42,316 nucleotides of DNA from Elusimicrobiota bacterium (GCA_030696455.1 JAUYSH010000120.1:1-42316); one strand, 5' to 3'; positions 15,099 to 23,083 are shown, counted from the first letter of the stretch. Notes: generated from the sequence alone by a model not told the origin. Program-made: numbers and translations.

Positions 15099-17126
15099 AT
15101 GATCAAAAACATGGTCTCTGGCTGGCTCACCCTCGGGCGCGACCGCAAGCCCGCCGATCTTCTCGACAGCATCAAGCCGGAGGTTCGGCTCGCTTCCTCT
15201 AGTAAAGAGACCCCGGAGCGCCTGAGCGACGCCATCCGCCGCTCCCAGGACGCCCTGCTGCGCATGCAGAACCAGGAGGACGGCTATTGGTGCGGCCCGA
15301 TCTTCGGCGACACGACGATCGACTCCGACACGATCATGCTCCTGAACTTCCTCGGCCGGGGCAACTCGGTCAAGGTCCGCCGCCTGGCCAACCACATCCT
15401 CAACAAGCAGAACGCCGACGGCGGCTGGCCGATCTACGACAACGGCCCCTCCGAGATCTCGGCCACGGTCAAGGCCTACTGGGCGCTCAAGTTCGCGGGC
15501 CACTCCCCCAACGAGCCCCGCCTCGAGGCCGCCCGCAAGAAGATCAAGGCGCTCGGCGGGGTGCATAAGGCCAACTCCTACACCAAGTTCTATCTCGCCC
15601 TCTTCGGCCAATATGACTGGCGCGGCATCCCCTCCATCCCGCCCGAGATCATGCTGTTCCCGAAGTGGTTCTACTTCAACCTCTACGAGATGTCCGCGTG
15701 GACGCGCCCGATCGTCGTGCCGCTGTCGATCGTCTGGGCGTTCCAGCCCCAGATCCCCTGCCCCGCGCACGCCACGATCGACGAGCTCTTCCCGGACACC
15801 CGCCGCTACATCCCGTTGACCGAGGCGGTCGGCCCGCACTCGTTCGTTTCCTGGTCGACCTTCTTCCTCATGTGGGACTCGTTCCTCAAGGGCATGGAGG
15901 GCCGCGGCGGCCATTGGATCCGCGTCTGGTCCCTGCGCTTGGCCGAGGACTGGATCCTCGAGCGCCTGCAGGATAGCGACGGGCCCGGCGCCATCTTCCC
16001 CCCGATCGTCAACGCGATCATGGCCATGAAGTGCCTCGGCTACCCCGACACCGACCCGCGGCTCGTGGCACTCATGCAGGAGCTCGACCGCCTCGAAGTC
16101 CCCTCCGAGGACAGCACGCGCTATCAGCCCTCCCGCTCCCCCGTCTGGGACACCGCGATCAAGATGATCGCGCTGGCCGAGTCCGGCCTCGACCGCTCCC
16201 ACCCCGCGCTCGTGCAGGCCGCGCAGTGGACGATCTCCAAGGAGATCAAGATGCGCGGCGACTGGTCGGTCACGAACCCCGGCGGCCCGACGGGCGGCTG
16301 GCACTTCCAGTTCAACAACCCGTTCTACCCCGACGTCGACGACACCGCGATGGTCCTCCTGGCCCTGCGCCACGTCCACCTCGAGGAGCCCAACGCCCAG
16401 ATCCGCGAGAAGTCCTTCGTGCGCGGCCTGAACTGGCTCATGAGCATGCAGTCCGTCACGGGCGGCTTCGCGGCCTTCGACAAGGAGAATACAAAGCAAA
16501 TTCTGGAAAAAATCCCCTTCGCCGACCACAACGCGATGATCGATCCCCCGACGGCGGACATCACCGCGCGCGTGCTCGAGCTTCTCGGTTACTGCGGCTA
16601 CGACGCCTCCTACCCCGCGGCCGCCAAGGCCATCCGCTTCGTCAAGGACGAGCAGGAAAGCGACGGCTCCTGGTACGGCCGCTGGTGCGTCAACTACATC
16701 TACGGCACGTGGCAGGCCGTGCGCGGCCTGGCCGCCATCGGCGAGAACATGAACCAGCCGGCGATCAAGCGCGCCGTCTCCTGGCTCAAGAGCGTCCAGC
16801 TGCCCAACGGCGGCTGGGGCGAGACCTGCGAGACCTACTCCGACCCGTCGCTCAAGGGCAAGGGCCCGGCCACGCCGACGCAGACCGCCTGGGCGATCAT
16901 GACCTTGATGGCCGCCGGCGACTACTCGAGCGAAGCGCTCAAGAAAGGCGTCGAGCACCTCGTCTCCACCCAGCGCCCCGACGGCACCTGGGACGAGACG
17001 GAGTTCACGGGCACGGGCTTCCCCAAGGTGTACTATCTCGAGTACACGATGTACCGCAACAACTTCCCGCTTCAGGCTCTGGGCATCTACCGCAAGGCGC
17101 TCGCCCAGAACCTCGTCGCTTCCTAA
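15099..17126 (+). CDS. shc: Squalene-hopene cyclase
   Basis: The 675-residue enzyme cyclises squalene to hopene/diplopterol at the inner membrane. The catalytic DxDD motif is present as DVDD at residues 412-415 (context FYPDVDDTAM). Several QW repeats are visible (for example QNADGGWPIYD, QESDGSWYGRW, QLPNGGWGE, QRPDGTWDE), as is the WDTAIKMIAL pattern near 350. Length is typical of the family (630-690). I start at ATG 15099, just behind an extended -10 box; an upstream in-frame TTG at 15090 overlaps that box and is unlikely. It leads the hopanoid operon, followed 19 bases later by hpnH. No squalene-synthesis genes are in the window, so squalene must come from elsewhere in the genome. Confidence 0.96.
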   Translation: MIKNMVSGWLTLGRDRKPADLLDSIKPEVRLASSSKETPERLSDAIRRSQDALLRMQNQEDGYWCGPIFGDTTIDSDTIMLLNFLGRGNSVKVRRLANHILNKQNADGGWPIYDNGPSEISATVKAYWALKFAGHSPNEPRLEAARKKIKALGGVHKANSYTKFYLALFGQYDWRGIPSIPPEIMLFPKWFYFNLYEMSAWTRPIVVPLSIVWAFQPQIPCPAHATIDELFPDTRRYIPLTEAVGPHSFVSWSTFFLMWDSFLKGMEGRGGHWIRVWSLRLAEDWILERLQDSDGPGAIFPPIVNAIMAMKCLGYPDTDPRLVALMQELDRLEVPSEDSTRYQPSRSPVWDTAIKMIALAESGLDRSHPALVQAAQWTISKEIKMRGDWSVTNPGGPTGGWHFQFNNPFYPDVDDTAMVLLALRHVHLEEPNAQIREKSFVRGLNWLMSMQSVTGGFAAFDKENTKQILEKIPFADHNAMIDPPTADITARVLELLGYCGYDASYPAAAKAIRFVKDEQESDGSWYGRWCVNYIYGTWQAVRGLAAIGENMNQPAIKRAVSWLKSVQLPNGGWGETCETYSDPSLKGKGPATPTQTAWAIMTLMAAGDYSSEALKKGVEHLVSTQRPDGTWDETEFTGTGFPKVYYLEYTMYRNNFPLQALGIYRKALAQNLVAS

Positions 17127-17145
17127 GCTTTCAGGAGACCGAACC

Positions 17146-18258
17146 ATGGCCATGTCGATGCAGGCGCAGCTCGCCGTTTTCAAGTACCTCGTCACGCAGA
17201 AGATGAAGGGCGTCGAGAAGTATCCCCTCGTCATGATGCTCGAGCCGCTCTTCGCCTGCAACCTCGAGTGCGCGGGCTGCGGCAAGATCCAGTACCCGAC
17301 CGACATCCTGCGCAAGCGCATGACCCCCCAGGAGGTCTTCGACGCGGTCGAGGAATGCGGCGCCCCCATCGTCTCCATCGCCGGCGGCGAGCCCCTCATC
17401 CACCCCGAGATCAAGGAGATCGTCGACGGCCTCATCGCGCGCAGGAAGCCGGTCTACCTGTGCACGAACGCGATCCTGCTCGAGAAGAACATCCACAAGT
17501 TCACGCCCTCGCCCTACCTCATCTTCTCCATCCACCTCGACGGGGTGGAGAAGACGCACGACCGAATGGTCTGCCAGCAGGGGGTCTACAAGACCGCCAT
17601 CTCGGCCATCAAGCTCGCCAAGTCGAAGGGCTTCTGCGTGATGACGAACTCCACCATCTTCCAGGGCGAGGACGTCGCCGAGTTCCGCGAGTTCTTCGAC
17701 CAGAACATGGCCATGGGCCTCGACGGCATGATGATCTCCCCCGGCTACGCGTACGAGAAAGCCCCGGAGCAGCAGCTCTTCCTCAAGCAGGAGCAGAGCA
17801 AGGCCTGGTTCAAGGAGGCCCTCAAGGACTGGCGCACCAAGGGCTGGGCGTTCAACCACTCCCCCTTCTATATGGACTTCCTCGAGGGCAAGCGCACCTA
17901 CGACTGCACGCCGTGGGGCAACCCCCTGCGCAACGTGTTCGGCTGGCAGCGCCCGTGCTATCTCATGAACGAGGGCGGCTACGCGAAGTCATACAAGGAA
18001 CTGCTCGAGACGACGGACTGGTCCAAGTACGGCCACGCCTCGGGCAACCCGAAGTGCCTCAACTGCATGACGCATTGCGGCTTCGAGCCGACGTCGGTCG
18101 CGGACTCCTTCTCCAGCATCTCGAGCTTCTTCGAGATGGTCGCCGACTTCGCCTCGATCAAGGCCCCCAAGAAGGTCTCGCTGTCCTACGACCGCAACGG
18201 CACGTACGAGGAAGTCCTCTCCAAGGCCGAGCCCAAGGAGCCGGCCGGAAAGCACTGA
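17146..18258 (+). CDS. hpnH: Adenosyl-hopane synthase, radical SAM protein HpnH
   Basis: The 370-residue protein has the radical-SAM cluster motif CNLECAGC (Cys 38, 42, 45). It also has the HpnH-specific neighbourhood KIQYPTDILRKRMTPQE, SIAGGEPLIHPEI and a Cys-rich C-terminus (GNPKCLNCMTHCGFEPT). HpnH joins the 5'-deoxyadenosyl group of SAM to hopene, giving adenosylhopane, the first step to extended hopanoids. A good AGGAGA ribosome site lies before ATG 17146. Its stop overlaps the hpnA start (TGATG). Confidence 0.95.
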   Translation: MAMSMQAQLAVFKYLVTQKMKGVEKYPLVMMLEPLFACNLECAGCGKIQYPTDILRKRMTPQEVFDAVEECGAPIVSIAGGEPLIHPEIKEIVDGLIARRKPVYLCTNAILLEKNIHKFTPSPYLIFSIHLDGVEKTHDRMVCQQGVYKTAISAIKLAKSKGFCVMTNSTIFQGEDVAEFREFFDQNMAMGLDGMMISPGYAYEKAPEQQLFLKQEQSKAWFKEALKDWRTKGWAFNHSPFYMDFLEGKRTYDCTPWGNPLRNVFGWQRPCYLMNEGGYAKSYKELLETTDWSKYGHASGNPKCLNCMTHCGFEPTSVADSFSSISSFFEMVADFASIKAPKKVSLSYDRNGTYEEVLSKAEPKEPAGKH

Positions 18259-19253
18259 TGGATTCGGCGTTCCTGACGGGCGGGACGGGCTTCGTCGGAG
18301 CCTCTCTCGCCCGTTTGCTTTTACAGAAGGGCCTCAAGGTCAAGGCGCTCGCGCGTAAAGGCAACGACCGGAGCAACCTCGCGGGGCTGAACGTCGATAT
18401 CGTGGAAGGCGGCCTTCTCGACAAGGACGCCATCGAAAACGGCGTCAAGGGCTGCCGGTATGTGTTCCACGTCGCCGCGGACTACCGCATCTGGATACCG
18501 AATCCGGCGGATATGTACGCGGCCAATGTCGAAGGAACGGAAATCGTATTGAGATCCGCGGCGAAGGCCGGCGCGGAACGGATCGTGCATTGTTCCTCGG
18601 TGGCCGCGATCAAGGTCCCCGACGACCACACGCCCGTGGATGAGACCAATGAATATTCATCCCTCGACGAGATCGTCGGGCACTACAAGAAATCAAAATT
18701 TCAGGCCGACGTGCTTGCCCGCCGCCTGGGCAAGGAGGGCCTGCCGGTCGTGACGGTCAATCCGGCGGCGCCGATCGGGGCTTACGACATCAAGCCCACG
18801 CCGACGGGAAAAATGGTCGTCGATTTTCTCAACGGCCGGATCCCGTCGTACATCGACACGGGCCTCAACATCGTGCATGTCGAGGACGTGGCCATGGGCC
18901 ATTGGCTCGCGGCTCAGAAAGGCCGCGTCGGCGAGCGCTACATCCTGGGCGGCGAGAACCTCACGCTCAAGCAGGTGCTCGACCTCCTGGCCGAGGTGTC
19001 GGGCCTTCCGGGTCCCAAGTTCAAGACTCCTTACGCGCTCGCCTATGCCTTCGGCGCGGTCGACACCGCGATCGCGGTAATGCGCGGGACCACGCCGATG
19101 GCGCCGCTCGACGCCATCAAGATGGCCAGGCACTACATGTGGTTCTCCTCGGAGAAGGCCAAGGCCGAGCTCGGCTTCGCGCCCCGCGCGGCCAAGCTCG
19201 CGCTGAAGGACGCCGTCGAATGGTACCTCGCGAACGGCTACGCCAAGAACTGA
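18258..19253 (+). CDS. hpnA: Hopanoid-associated NAD-dependent sugar epimerase HpnA
   Basis: The 331-residue extended short-chain dehydrogenase has TGGTGFVG (7-14) for NAD binding, VFHVAADYRIW, SSVAAIKV and the catalytic Tyr/Lys pair in GHYKKSK. VNPAAPIGAYDIKPTPTG is characteristic of the HpnA group. Members occur in hopanoid clusters and are thought to act on the sugar-like side chain; the exact reaction is not settled. The start shares one base with the hpnH stop. It is the last plus-strand gene before the opposite-strand island. Confidence 0.9.
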   Translation: MDSAFLTGGTGFVGASLARLLLQKGLKVKALARKGNDRSNLAGLNVDIVEGGLLDKDAIENGVKGCRYVFHVAADYRIWIPNPADMYAANVEGTEIVLRSAAKAGAERIVHCSSVAAIKVPDDHTPVDETNEYSSLDEIVGHYKKSKFQADVLARRLGKEGLPVVTVNPAAPIGAYDIKPTPTGKMVVDFLNGRIPSYIDTGLNIVHVEDVAMGHWLAAQKGRVGERYILGGENLTLKQVLDLLAEVSGLPGPKFKTPYALAYAFGAVDTAIAVMRGTTPMAPLDAIKMARHYMWFSSEKAKAELGFAPRAAKLALKDAVEWYLANGYAKN

Positions 19254-19255
19254 GG

Positions 19256-19570
19256 CTATCTTCCGGCGATAATCCGTCCCAGCTCGGGCGCTTTTACTCC
19301 CAGCGCGAAGTGAGACCTCACCAGCAAATCGACGGAAACAGACGGGTCTCCCGCCTCCATCTTCGCGACACGGCTTTGGCTCGAGTGAATAAGCTTCGCC
19401 GCTCGCACCTGCCCTAATCCCTTTTTGATTCGAACCGCGCGCAGGCTTTTCGTGAGCCTCAGCTTGACCTCGATAAACTCCTCTTCTTCGTCGGACAGAC
19501 CGAGGAATTCCTTTACGGTCGAGAAGCGAAATCCCTTGGCCTCGAGCCGCTTGCGCTTGGCTTCATTCAT
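19256..19570 (-). CDS. higA: HTH antitoxin of a HigBA-type module
   Basis: This 104-residue protein has an acidic helix (SDEEEEFIEVK) and then a helix-turn-helix of the Xre/HigA kind (SLRAVRIKKGLGQVRAAKLI, then SSQSRVAKMEAGD). Such antitoxins bind the toxin and repress their own promoter. Its ATG at 19570 lies inside the toxin gene (8-base overlap), so the order is toxin first, as in higBA. Its stop is only three bases from the convergent hpnA stop. The assignment rests on fold pattern and context. Confidence 0.85.
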   Translation of the reverse strand: MNEAKRKRLEAKGFRFSTVKEFLGLSDEEEEFIEVKLRLTKSLRAVRIKKGLGQVRAAKLIHSSQSRVAKMEAGDPSVSVDLLVRSHFALGVKAPELGRIIAGR

Positions 19571-19895
19571 CGTCGTAGACCCTGAGCCTTTTTTGACAGG
19601 CATCAATCACTCCATACGGCGTTTTTCTTGTCGACTTCTTGAACACGTCCAAAACAAGAATTGCATCCGGATCTATCCGGTATACGATCCGCCACCGAAC
19701 CGTCTCATCCGATATCCGCAGTTCGTGGCACCGGGGGCCGATTACCGGCATCGGCCTGGACTGAGGCATTCCCAAGCTTTCGCCTTCCTGGAGCTCCCGC
19801 AATAGGAATCCCGCTTCTTTCCGCGCGGCCGTAGATAACGGCGGCGAAGACAGTTCTCCGTGAAGCAGGACCAGGCTTTTCCCGGTCCGGCTCAT
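19563..19895 (-). CDS. higB: HigB/RelE-superfamily toxin (Gp49-like)
   Basis: The 110-residue basic protein carries the Gp49/HigB2 pattern: a helix AARKEAGFLLRELQEGESLG, HELRISDETVRWRIVYRIDP, and VLDVFKKSTRKTPYGVIDACQKR. In the family these toxins are mRNA interferases that cut on the ribosome. The C-terminal Lys/Arg-rich KKSTRKTP is the usual active-site region. Its ATG lies 8 bases after a TACAAT box, so its mRNA should be leaderless or nearly so. It overlaps the antitoxin gene. Confidence 0.87.
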   Translation of the reverse strand: MSRTGKSLVLLHGELSSPPLSTAARKEAGFLLRELQEGESLGMPQSRPMPVIGPRCHELRISDETVRWRIVYRIDPDAILVLDVFKKSTRKTPYGVIDACQKRLRVYDDE

Positions 19896-19903
19896 CTTCC
19901 CCC

Positions 19904-19932
19904 ATTGTATGTCAGGTCTGACATATTGTCAA
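19904..19932 (-). promoter_or_regulatory. higBA promoter with a palindromic operator in its spacer
   Basis: The minus strand shows TTGACA (19927-19932), exactly 17 bases, then TACAAT (19904-19909). The palindrome ATGTCAGACCTGACAT (19909-19924, 7-base arms) sits between the two hexamers. Occupation by the antitoxin complex would block RNA polymerase, the usual autoregulation of such modules. Confidence 0.82.
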
Positions 19933-19940
19933 TAGGGGTG

Positions 19941-20255
19941 TCAGCGAATTCGGAAAGACAGGACCTTGACTCCCGGCTGGATGGACAGCTTCAGGAAGTC
20001 GTAGTGGCTCGGGCACAGCATCCCGAACCCGGCGCGCTCGATCAGCGCCGGCGTCCATTCCCCTCCCGCCGCGGTCAGCGCCCGGTCGCAGTTGCTGCAC
20101 CAGGCGTCGGGGTAGCGCTTCTTATCCGACGACGCCCAATGGAAGCCCACCGCCGTCGGGTGCATCGTGTCCGGCGCGCTCACGACGTGCCGGCACGCCA
20201 TCGCCATCTGGTTTACGCCGTGGTGACGCTTGCTCCAAGGATTCGAATCGCACAT
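19941..20255 (-). CDS. Small Cys/His-rich protein of unknown function, paralogue 1
   Basis: This is a 104-residue protein with possible metal ligands: ACRHV (Cys21, His23), HPTAVGFHW (His32, His39), WCSNCDRAL (Cys53, Cys56) and LCPSHYDF (Cys81, His84). The arrangement CxxC...CxxH suggests a zinc-ribbon-like fold. It has no signal peptide or membrane segment. A paralogue lies at 22635-22934, sharing the ACRH, WCSxCDxAL, AAGGxW and AGFxxLCP blocks. It starts at ATG 20255 behind AGGAGAT and ends 45 bases before the higB start. I do not recognise a named function. Confidence 0.8.
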   Translation of the reverse strand: MCDSNPWSKRHHGVNQMAMACRHVVSAPDTMHPTAVGFHWASSDKKRYPDAWCSNCDRALTAAGGEWTPALIERAGFGMLCPSHYDFLKLSIQPGVKVLSFRIR

Positions 20256-20280
20256 GGTAATCTCCTGAGGCCGTGGTCCG

Positions 20281-20325
20281 GGCTGCGGCCTCACTTACCA
20301 TACGATTGAGCACCCGAAAAAGTTG
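20281..20325 (-). promoter_or_regulatory. Upstream block shared with the paralogous gene at 22934
   Basis: On the minus strand, AACTTTTTCGGG, then TCAATCGTATGGTAAG and GAGGCC, nearly repeats the block at 22968-23012 (AACTTTTCGGGG, TCGATCGTATGATAAG, GAGGCC). TATGGT/TATGAT could be the -10 box. The promoter region was therefore duplicated along with the gene, or kept by selection. Confidence 0.55.
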
Positions 20326-20366
20326 CATGCCGGCGTACCATGGACGGGAGCAAATCAGCTGTTTCC

Positions 20367-21989
20367 CTAAAGCGGCTTGCGCTTGACGGGGATCGGCCCT
20401 ACCGGAACTTCAGGCCGCCGTGAATCATATCCGGCGTTCCTCTCGTCCCGGTACATCAGGTATTCATCGTAGGCTTTGGGATCCGCCGAGCGTACCCGCG
20501 CGAGCCTCGTCTCGGCCTCGCGCTCGAGCGGATCCCGCCATTTACGTTCATATTGCGGCTCGTGTCGCGCCACGAGCCCCCGATTCTCCATCAAGTCCCA
20601 TAGATCCCGGAATGCCGCCAGTTGCCGCGCGTCGAGGTCCTGTACCTTGAGCTCGTTCCAGCCATCGCATTGGCCTCGCGAGAGCCGCAGAAGGGCGCAC
20701 CGGCTTTCCTTGAACGCCTTCTCGATCTCTTTGGCGTAGCGGGTTGAATTGACCCGCAATCCGGCCACGGTCTGGCCCCAATAGGAGCATCCGCCTTCGC
20801 GGCAGGAGGAGGCGAAGTCAAGCGGGCCCAATGGACGACCGTGATGTTCGACGCGATAGACCGGGATGTCCATGACGACCGGCCAGGGGCCCGGGCGCTC
20901 GTCCTTCAGTTCCGGGTAGTAATACATCGTCATGCGGCGGGCATTGGCCCCCAACCCGGCCGCCGCTTCCTCGAACCGGGCGGCGATGAACTTATCGCTC
21001 AGCAGATCCCGGCTCGTCAGCTCGACGTGAACGCGGCCGACTTCGATGACCGTGATGCCGTGTGCTTCCGCCCCCGCGAAAGGGACCTCTCCGGTCCAAA
21101 TGTGGAGCGCCTCATTCAGAGGCGGATAGTCCCTGGGGGAGGATCCCACGGCCTTGATCCGGAACGGCCGATCCGGAGGCGGCAGATCTCGGCGATCGTC
21201 GTACCGCGTCGAAACGCGCCAGCCGATATTCGGCGTCGTCGTCGAGACGAGTTCGGCGGTGGAGGTCCTCTCTTTCGTCGAGACGACGGTCGCTTCGCCG
21301 TCGGCTCCGCCCCGGAGGGGAAGTTCCAATCCCGCGGAGAGACCGTCGCGGCTGCCGGCGTCGAGCTCGACAAGCGTCTTTATCCCGCCGACAGGCCAGG
21401 GCTCCGTCGAGTTCGATATCGGTCGTCCGACCGAAATGACCGACGCGTCGACGACGCGGTCCAGGATGAGCGGCTCTATCGATGCAGGGACCTTCGGGCG
21501 CCCGGTCGCGAGCTTGAGCCCGGCCCCTCGTCTCATCATGAAGTGGCCGCGACGGCCGTAGCTCGGCTCCCAACCCCGGTTCACGTAGTTGGCGAACCGC
21601 ACGAGTTCTCCTTCTCTTAGGAGATATGCGCGGGCGCCCCATGTCACGACATGAAAGTCCTTGTCGGCGAGCCAATACGACTTCGTCCCCTCGAAACGAA
21701 GCGTGTCACCAATTCGCCGGACGCGCCCTCTCTCCGTCGGACTCGAGCCGGTGCAACCCGAGCTTTCGAGGATGAAAGTCCCTTTCGGAGACAAAGTCAG
21801 GCTGAGGTTATGTCCGAGCCCATCGCCCTCGTAATATTCGCCGGCCCATGGATGGGAGGGCCCGGCTTCGTCGATTTCGTCGCGCAACGGCCGCTTTTCG
21901 GCATCGCCGGGCCATTCCCATTTTTCCCCGGCCGCCGCGCAGGGAATGAGCCATCCGAGACAGACCGCTGACAGGCAAGCCGCGCGCAT
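20367..21989 (-). CDS. Secreted protein of unknown function
   Basis: The 540-residue product has a signal peptide (MRAACLSAVCLGWLIPCAAAG, cleavage near residue 20). The N-terminal third has a strand-rich pattern (WAGEYYEGDGLGHNLSLTLS, SSGCTG) resembling small lipocalin-like or plasma-surface domains. A middle region (about 180-260) is followed by an inhibitor-like or enzyme domain, and the C-terminus is charged and helical (about 450-540). I recognise no catalytic motif. Its codon use looks somewhat less GC-biased than the hopanoid genes. It lies between the two toxin-antitoxin modules on the same strand. A role outside the cytoplasm is all that can be claimed. Confidence 0.7.
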   Translation of the reverse strand: MRAACLSAVCLGWLIPCAAAGEKWEWPGDAEKRPLRDEIDEAGPSHPWAGEYYEGDGLGHNLSLTLSPKGTFILESSGCTGSSPTERGRVRRIGDTLRFEGTKSYWLADKDFHVVTWGARAYLLREGELVRFANYVNRGWEPSYGRRGHFMMRRGAGLKLATGRPKVPASIEPLILDRVVDASVISVGRPISNSTEPWPVGGIKTLVELDAGSRDGLSAGLELPLRGGADGEATVVSTKERTSTAELVSTTTPNIGWRVSTRYDDRRDLPPPDRPFRIKAVGSSPRDYPPLNEALHIWTGEVPFAGAEAHGITVIEVGRVHVELTSRDLLSDKFIAARFEEAAAGLGANARRMTMYYYPELKDERPGPWPVVMDIPVYRVEHHGRPLGPLDFASSCREGGCSYWGQTVAGLRVNSTRYAKEIEKAFKESRCALLRLSRGQCDGWNELKVQDLDARQLAAFRDLWDLMENRGLVARHEPQYERKWRDPLEREAETRLARVRSADPKAYDEYLMYRDERNAGYDSRRPEVPVGPIPVKRKPL

Positions 21990-22063
21990 GCGACAGTATG
22001 CCCCCCGTCGGGGAATCTGTCCAGGCCCTCGGCGTTCGGCCGAAGGGCGGAGGCTTCCCTGAT

Positions 22064-22327
22064 CTACTTGTAAATCTCGCGCCGGTGTCCGAGATCGATG
22101 ACGAGGACGAGAAGCTCGCCCTGCCGGATCTCATACAGTATCCGGTAGCTGCCGAACCGGTGCGATCGCAGGCCCTTGAGCTCGCCGTGGAGGGGCTTCC
22201 CCTCCGCGACGGGATCCCGCGAAATCGCCCGGAGCGCGGCGACGAAGCGCTGGTAAAGCTTCTTGTCGGCCCGAAAGACCCGTTCGAGGTCCTTTTCCGC
22301 CTGCCGGCTCAGCTCGACTTTATACAC
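22064..22327 (-). CDS. relE: RelE/ParE-family toxin
   Basis: The 87-residue basic protein reads as a complete RelE fold: MYKVELSRQAEKDLERV, a two-helix hairpin (KLYQRFVAALRAISRDP), GELKGLRSHRFGSYRILYEI and VLVIDLGHRREIYK. The Arg-rich strand and the final Tyr are the residues used for mRNA cleavage in RelE. The start lies 8 bases inside the antitoxin gene, so it is the downstream partner of a Phd/YefM-RelE pair. Confidence 0.9.
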   Translation of the reverse strand: MYKVELSRQAEKDLERVFRADKKLYQRFVAALRAISRDPVAEGKPLHGELKGLRSHRFGSYRILYEIRQGELLVLVIDLGHRREIYK

Positions 22328-22592
22328 CTTCCAGCCGGAGCCGGAGCGCGTCCAGGGATGCGGTCTTGCCGGCGCGCGCGTCTTTCCACGACTTGCGGAT
22401 CCGCTTGGCGGCGGCCTTGTCGGAGAGGATCTCGATGGTCTCGAGGAGCCCTTCGTAGTCCTCGGGGCTGATGAGCATCATGACCGGGTGCCCTCGCCGT
22501 GTGACGATGTACCGGTCCAGCTTCGTTTCGACGGAATCCGCGACCTGGGGGAGCCCGGGGCGCAGCGCTTTGAGCGTGATGGTCTTGAGCAT
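22320..22592 (-). CDS. Phd/YefM-family antitoxin
   Basis: This 90-residue protein has the YefM/Phd N-terminal DNA-binding plan (KTITLKALRPGLPQVADSV, then DRYIVTRRGHPVMMLISPED) and a charged helical tail that would wrap the toxin. I choose ATG 22590-22592 rather than the longer frame because a TATACT box ends six bases before it. A seven-residue longer form would need a start inside or upstream of that box. It overlaps the toxin by eight bases. Confidence 0.85.
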   Translation of the reverse strand: MLKTITLKALRPGLPQVADSVETKLDRYIVTRRGHPVMMLISPEDYEGLLETIEILSDKAAAKRIRKSWKDARAGKTASLDALRLRLEGV

Positions 22593-22598
22593 CTCATA

Positions 22599-22626
22599 AG
22601 TATACACCAACGGGTACATTTCGCAA
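22599..22626 (-). promoter_or_regulatory. Promoter of the yefM-relE pair, predicted leaderless
   Basis: The minus strand has TTGCGA (22621-22626), 16 bases, then TATACT (22599-22604), with TG just upstream of the -10. The ATG follows after 6 bases, leaving no room for a ribosome site. Confidence 0.65.
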
Positions 22627-22634
22627 GCCCCGGG

Positions 22635-22934
22635 TCAGCGCGATCGGGAGGGCGAGCCGTAGGCCGCCTCGAGCCTCGCGAGCCCGAAGCAGCACGGGCA
22701 CAGCTCGGCGAAGCCCGCCCGCTTCCGCAGGGCCTCGGTCCACCTCCCTCCCGCGGCGGCGAGCGCCTTGTCGCAGGCCGAGCACCAGCCTGTTTCCAAG
22801 TCGGGCGACCGGGTCGAATGAAAGCCGATGCGCCGTTCGGACATCGACTCGACGGTTCTCACGATGTGGCGGCAGGCGATGGGCGGCGTTCTCCTGCCGT
22901 GCCTGCGGCGCGGGACCTCAAGCGTATCGATCAT
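22635..22934 (-). CDS. Small Cys/His-rich protein of unknown function, paralogue 2
   Basis: The 99-residue protein repeats the plan of the gene at 19941-20255: ACRHI (Cys21, His23), His39, WCSACDKAL (Cys51, Cys54), AAGGRWTEAL and AGFAELCPCC (Cys79, Cys81, Cys82). The terminal ligand pair is CxxC here but CxxH in paralogue 1. The N-terminus is Arg-rich. ATG 22934 follows GGGAGGAC. It ends 42 bases before the yefM antitoxin, the same arrangement as paralogue 1 and higBA. Function unknown; a zinc-binding regulator or adaptor is a guess. Confidence 0.8.
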   Translation of the reverse strand: MIDTLEVPRRRHGRRTPPIACRHIVRTVESMSERRIGFHSTRSPDLETGWCSACDKALAAAGGRWTEALRKRAGFAELCPCCFGLARLEAAYGSPSRSR

Positions 22935-22967
22935 GGCGTCCTCCCGAGGCTCGGAACGGGGCCTCCT

Positions 22968-23012
22968 TATCATACGATCGACCCCCCCGAAAAGTTCCCT
23001 CCGCCGGCCAGG
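22968..23012 (-). promoter_or_regulatory. Upstream block of paralogue 2, matching 20281-20325
   Basis: See the entry at 20281. The minus-strand -10-like TATGAT is inside the conserved part, and the predicted leader is about 40 bases with a good ribosome site. Confidence 0.55.
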
Positions 23013-23083
23013 TTTATCTTGGGATAAACATGGCGTTCGGCGCGGGCTGATTCGATTTTCTCCGTCTGAAACGGGCCGGAAAA

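Noticed and set aside
14813-15265. A 150-codon minus-strand frame across the hairpin region and shc start
   Set aside because: It crosses inverted repeat B and the shc promoter, overlaps the shc coding region, and has no family resemblance.
14997-17435. An 812-codon minus-strand open frame opposite shc and hpnH
   Set aside because: It lies on the opposite strand of two well-recognised genes, is rich in Arg, Gly, Val and Asp as expected from reading GC-rich codons backwards, and shows no family motif.
22320-22619. Longer form of the YefM-like antitoxin starting upstream of 22592
   Set aside because: The extra residues would be encoded by the TATACT box and its surroundings; the start at 22592 fits the family N-terminus.
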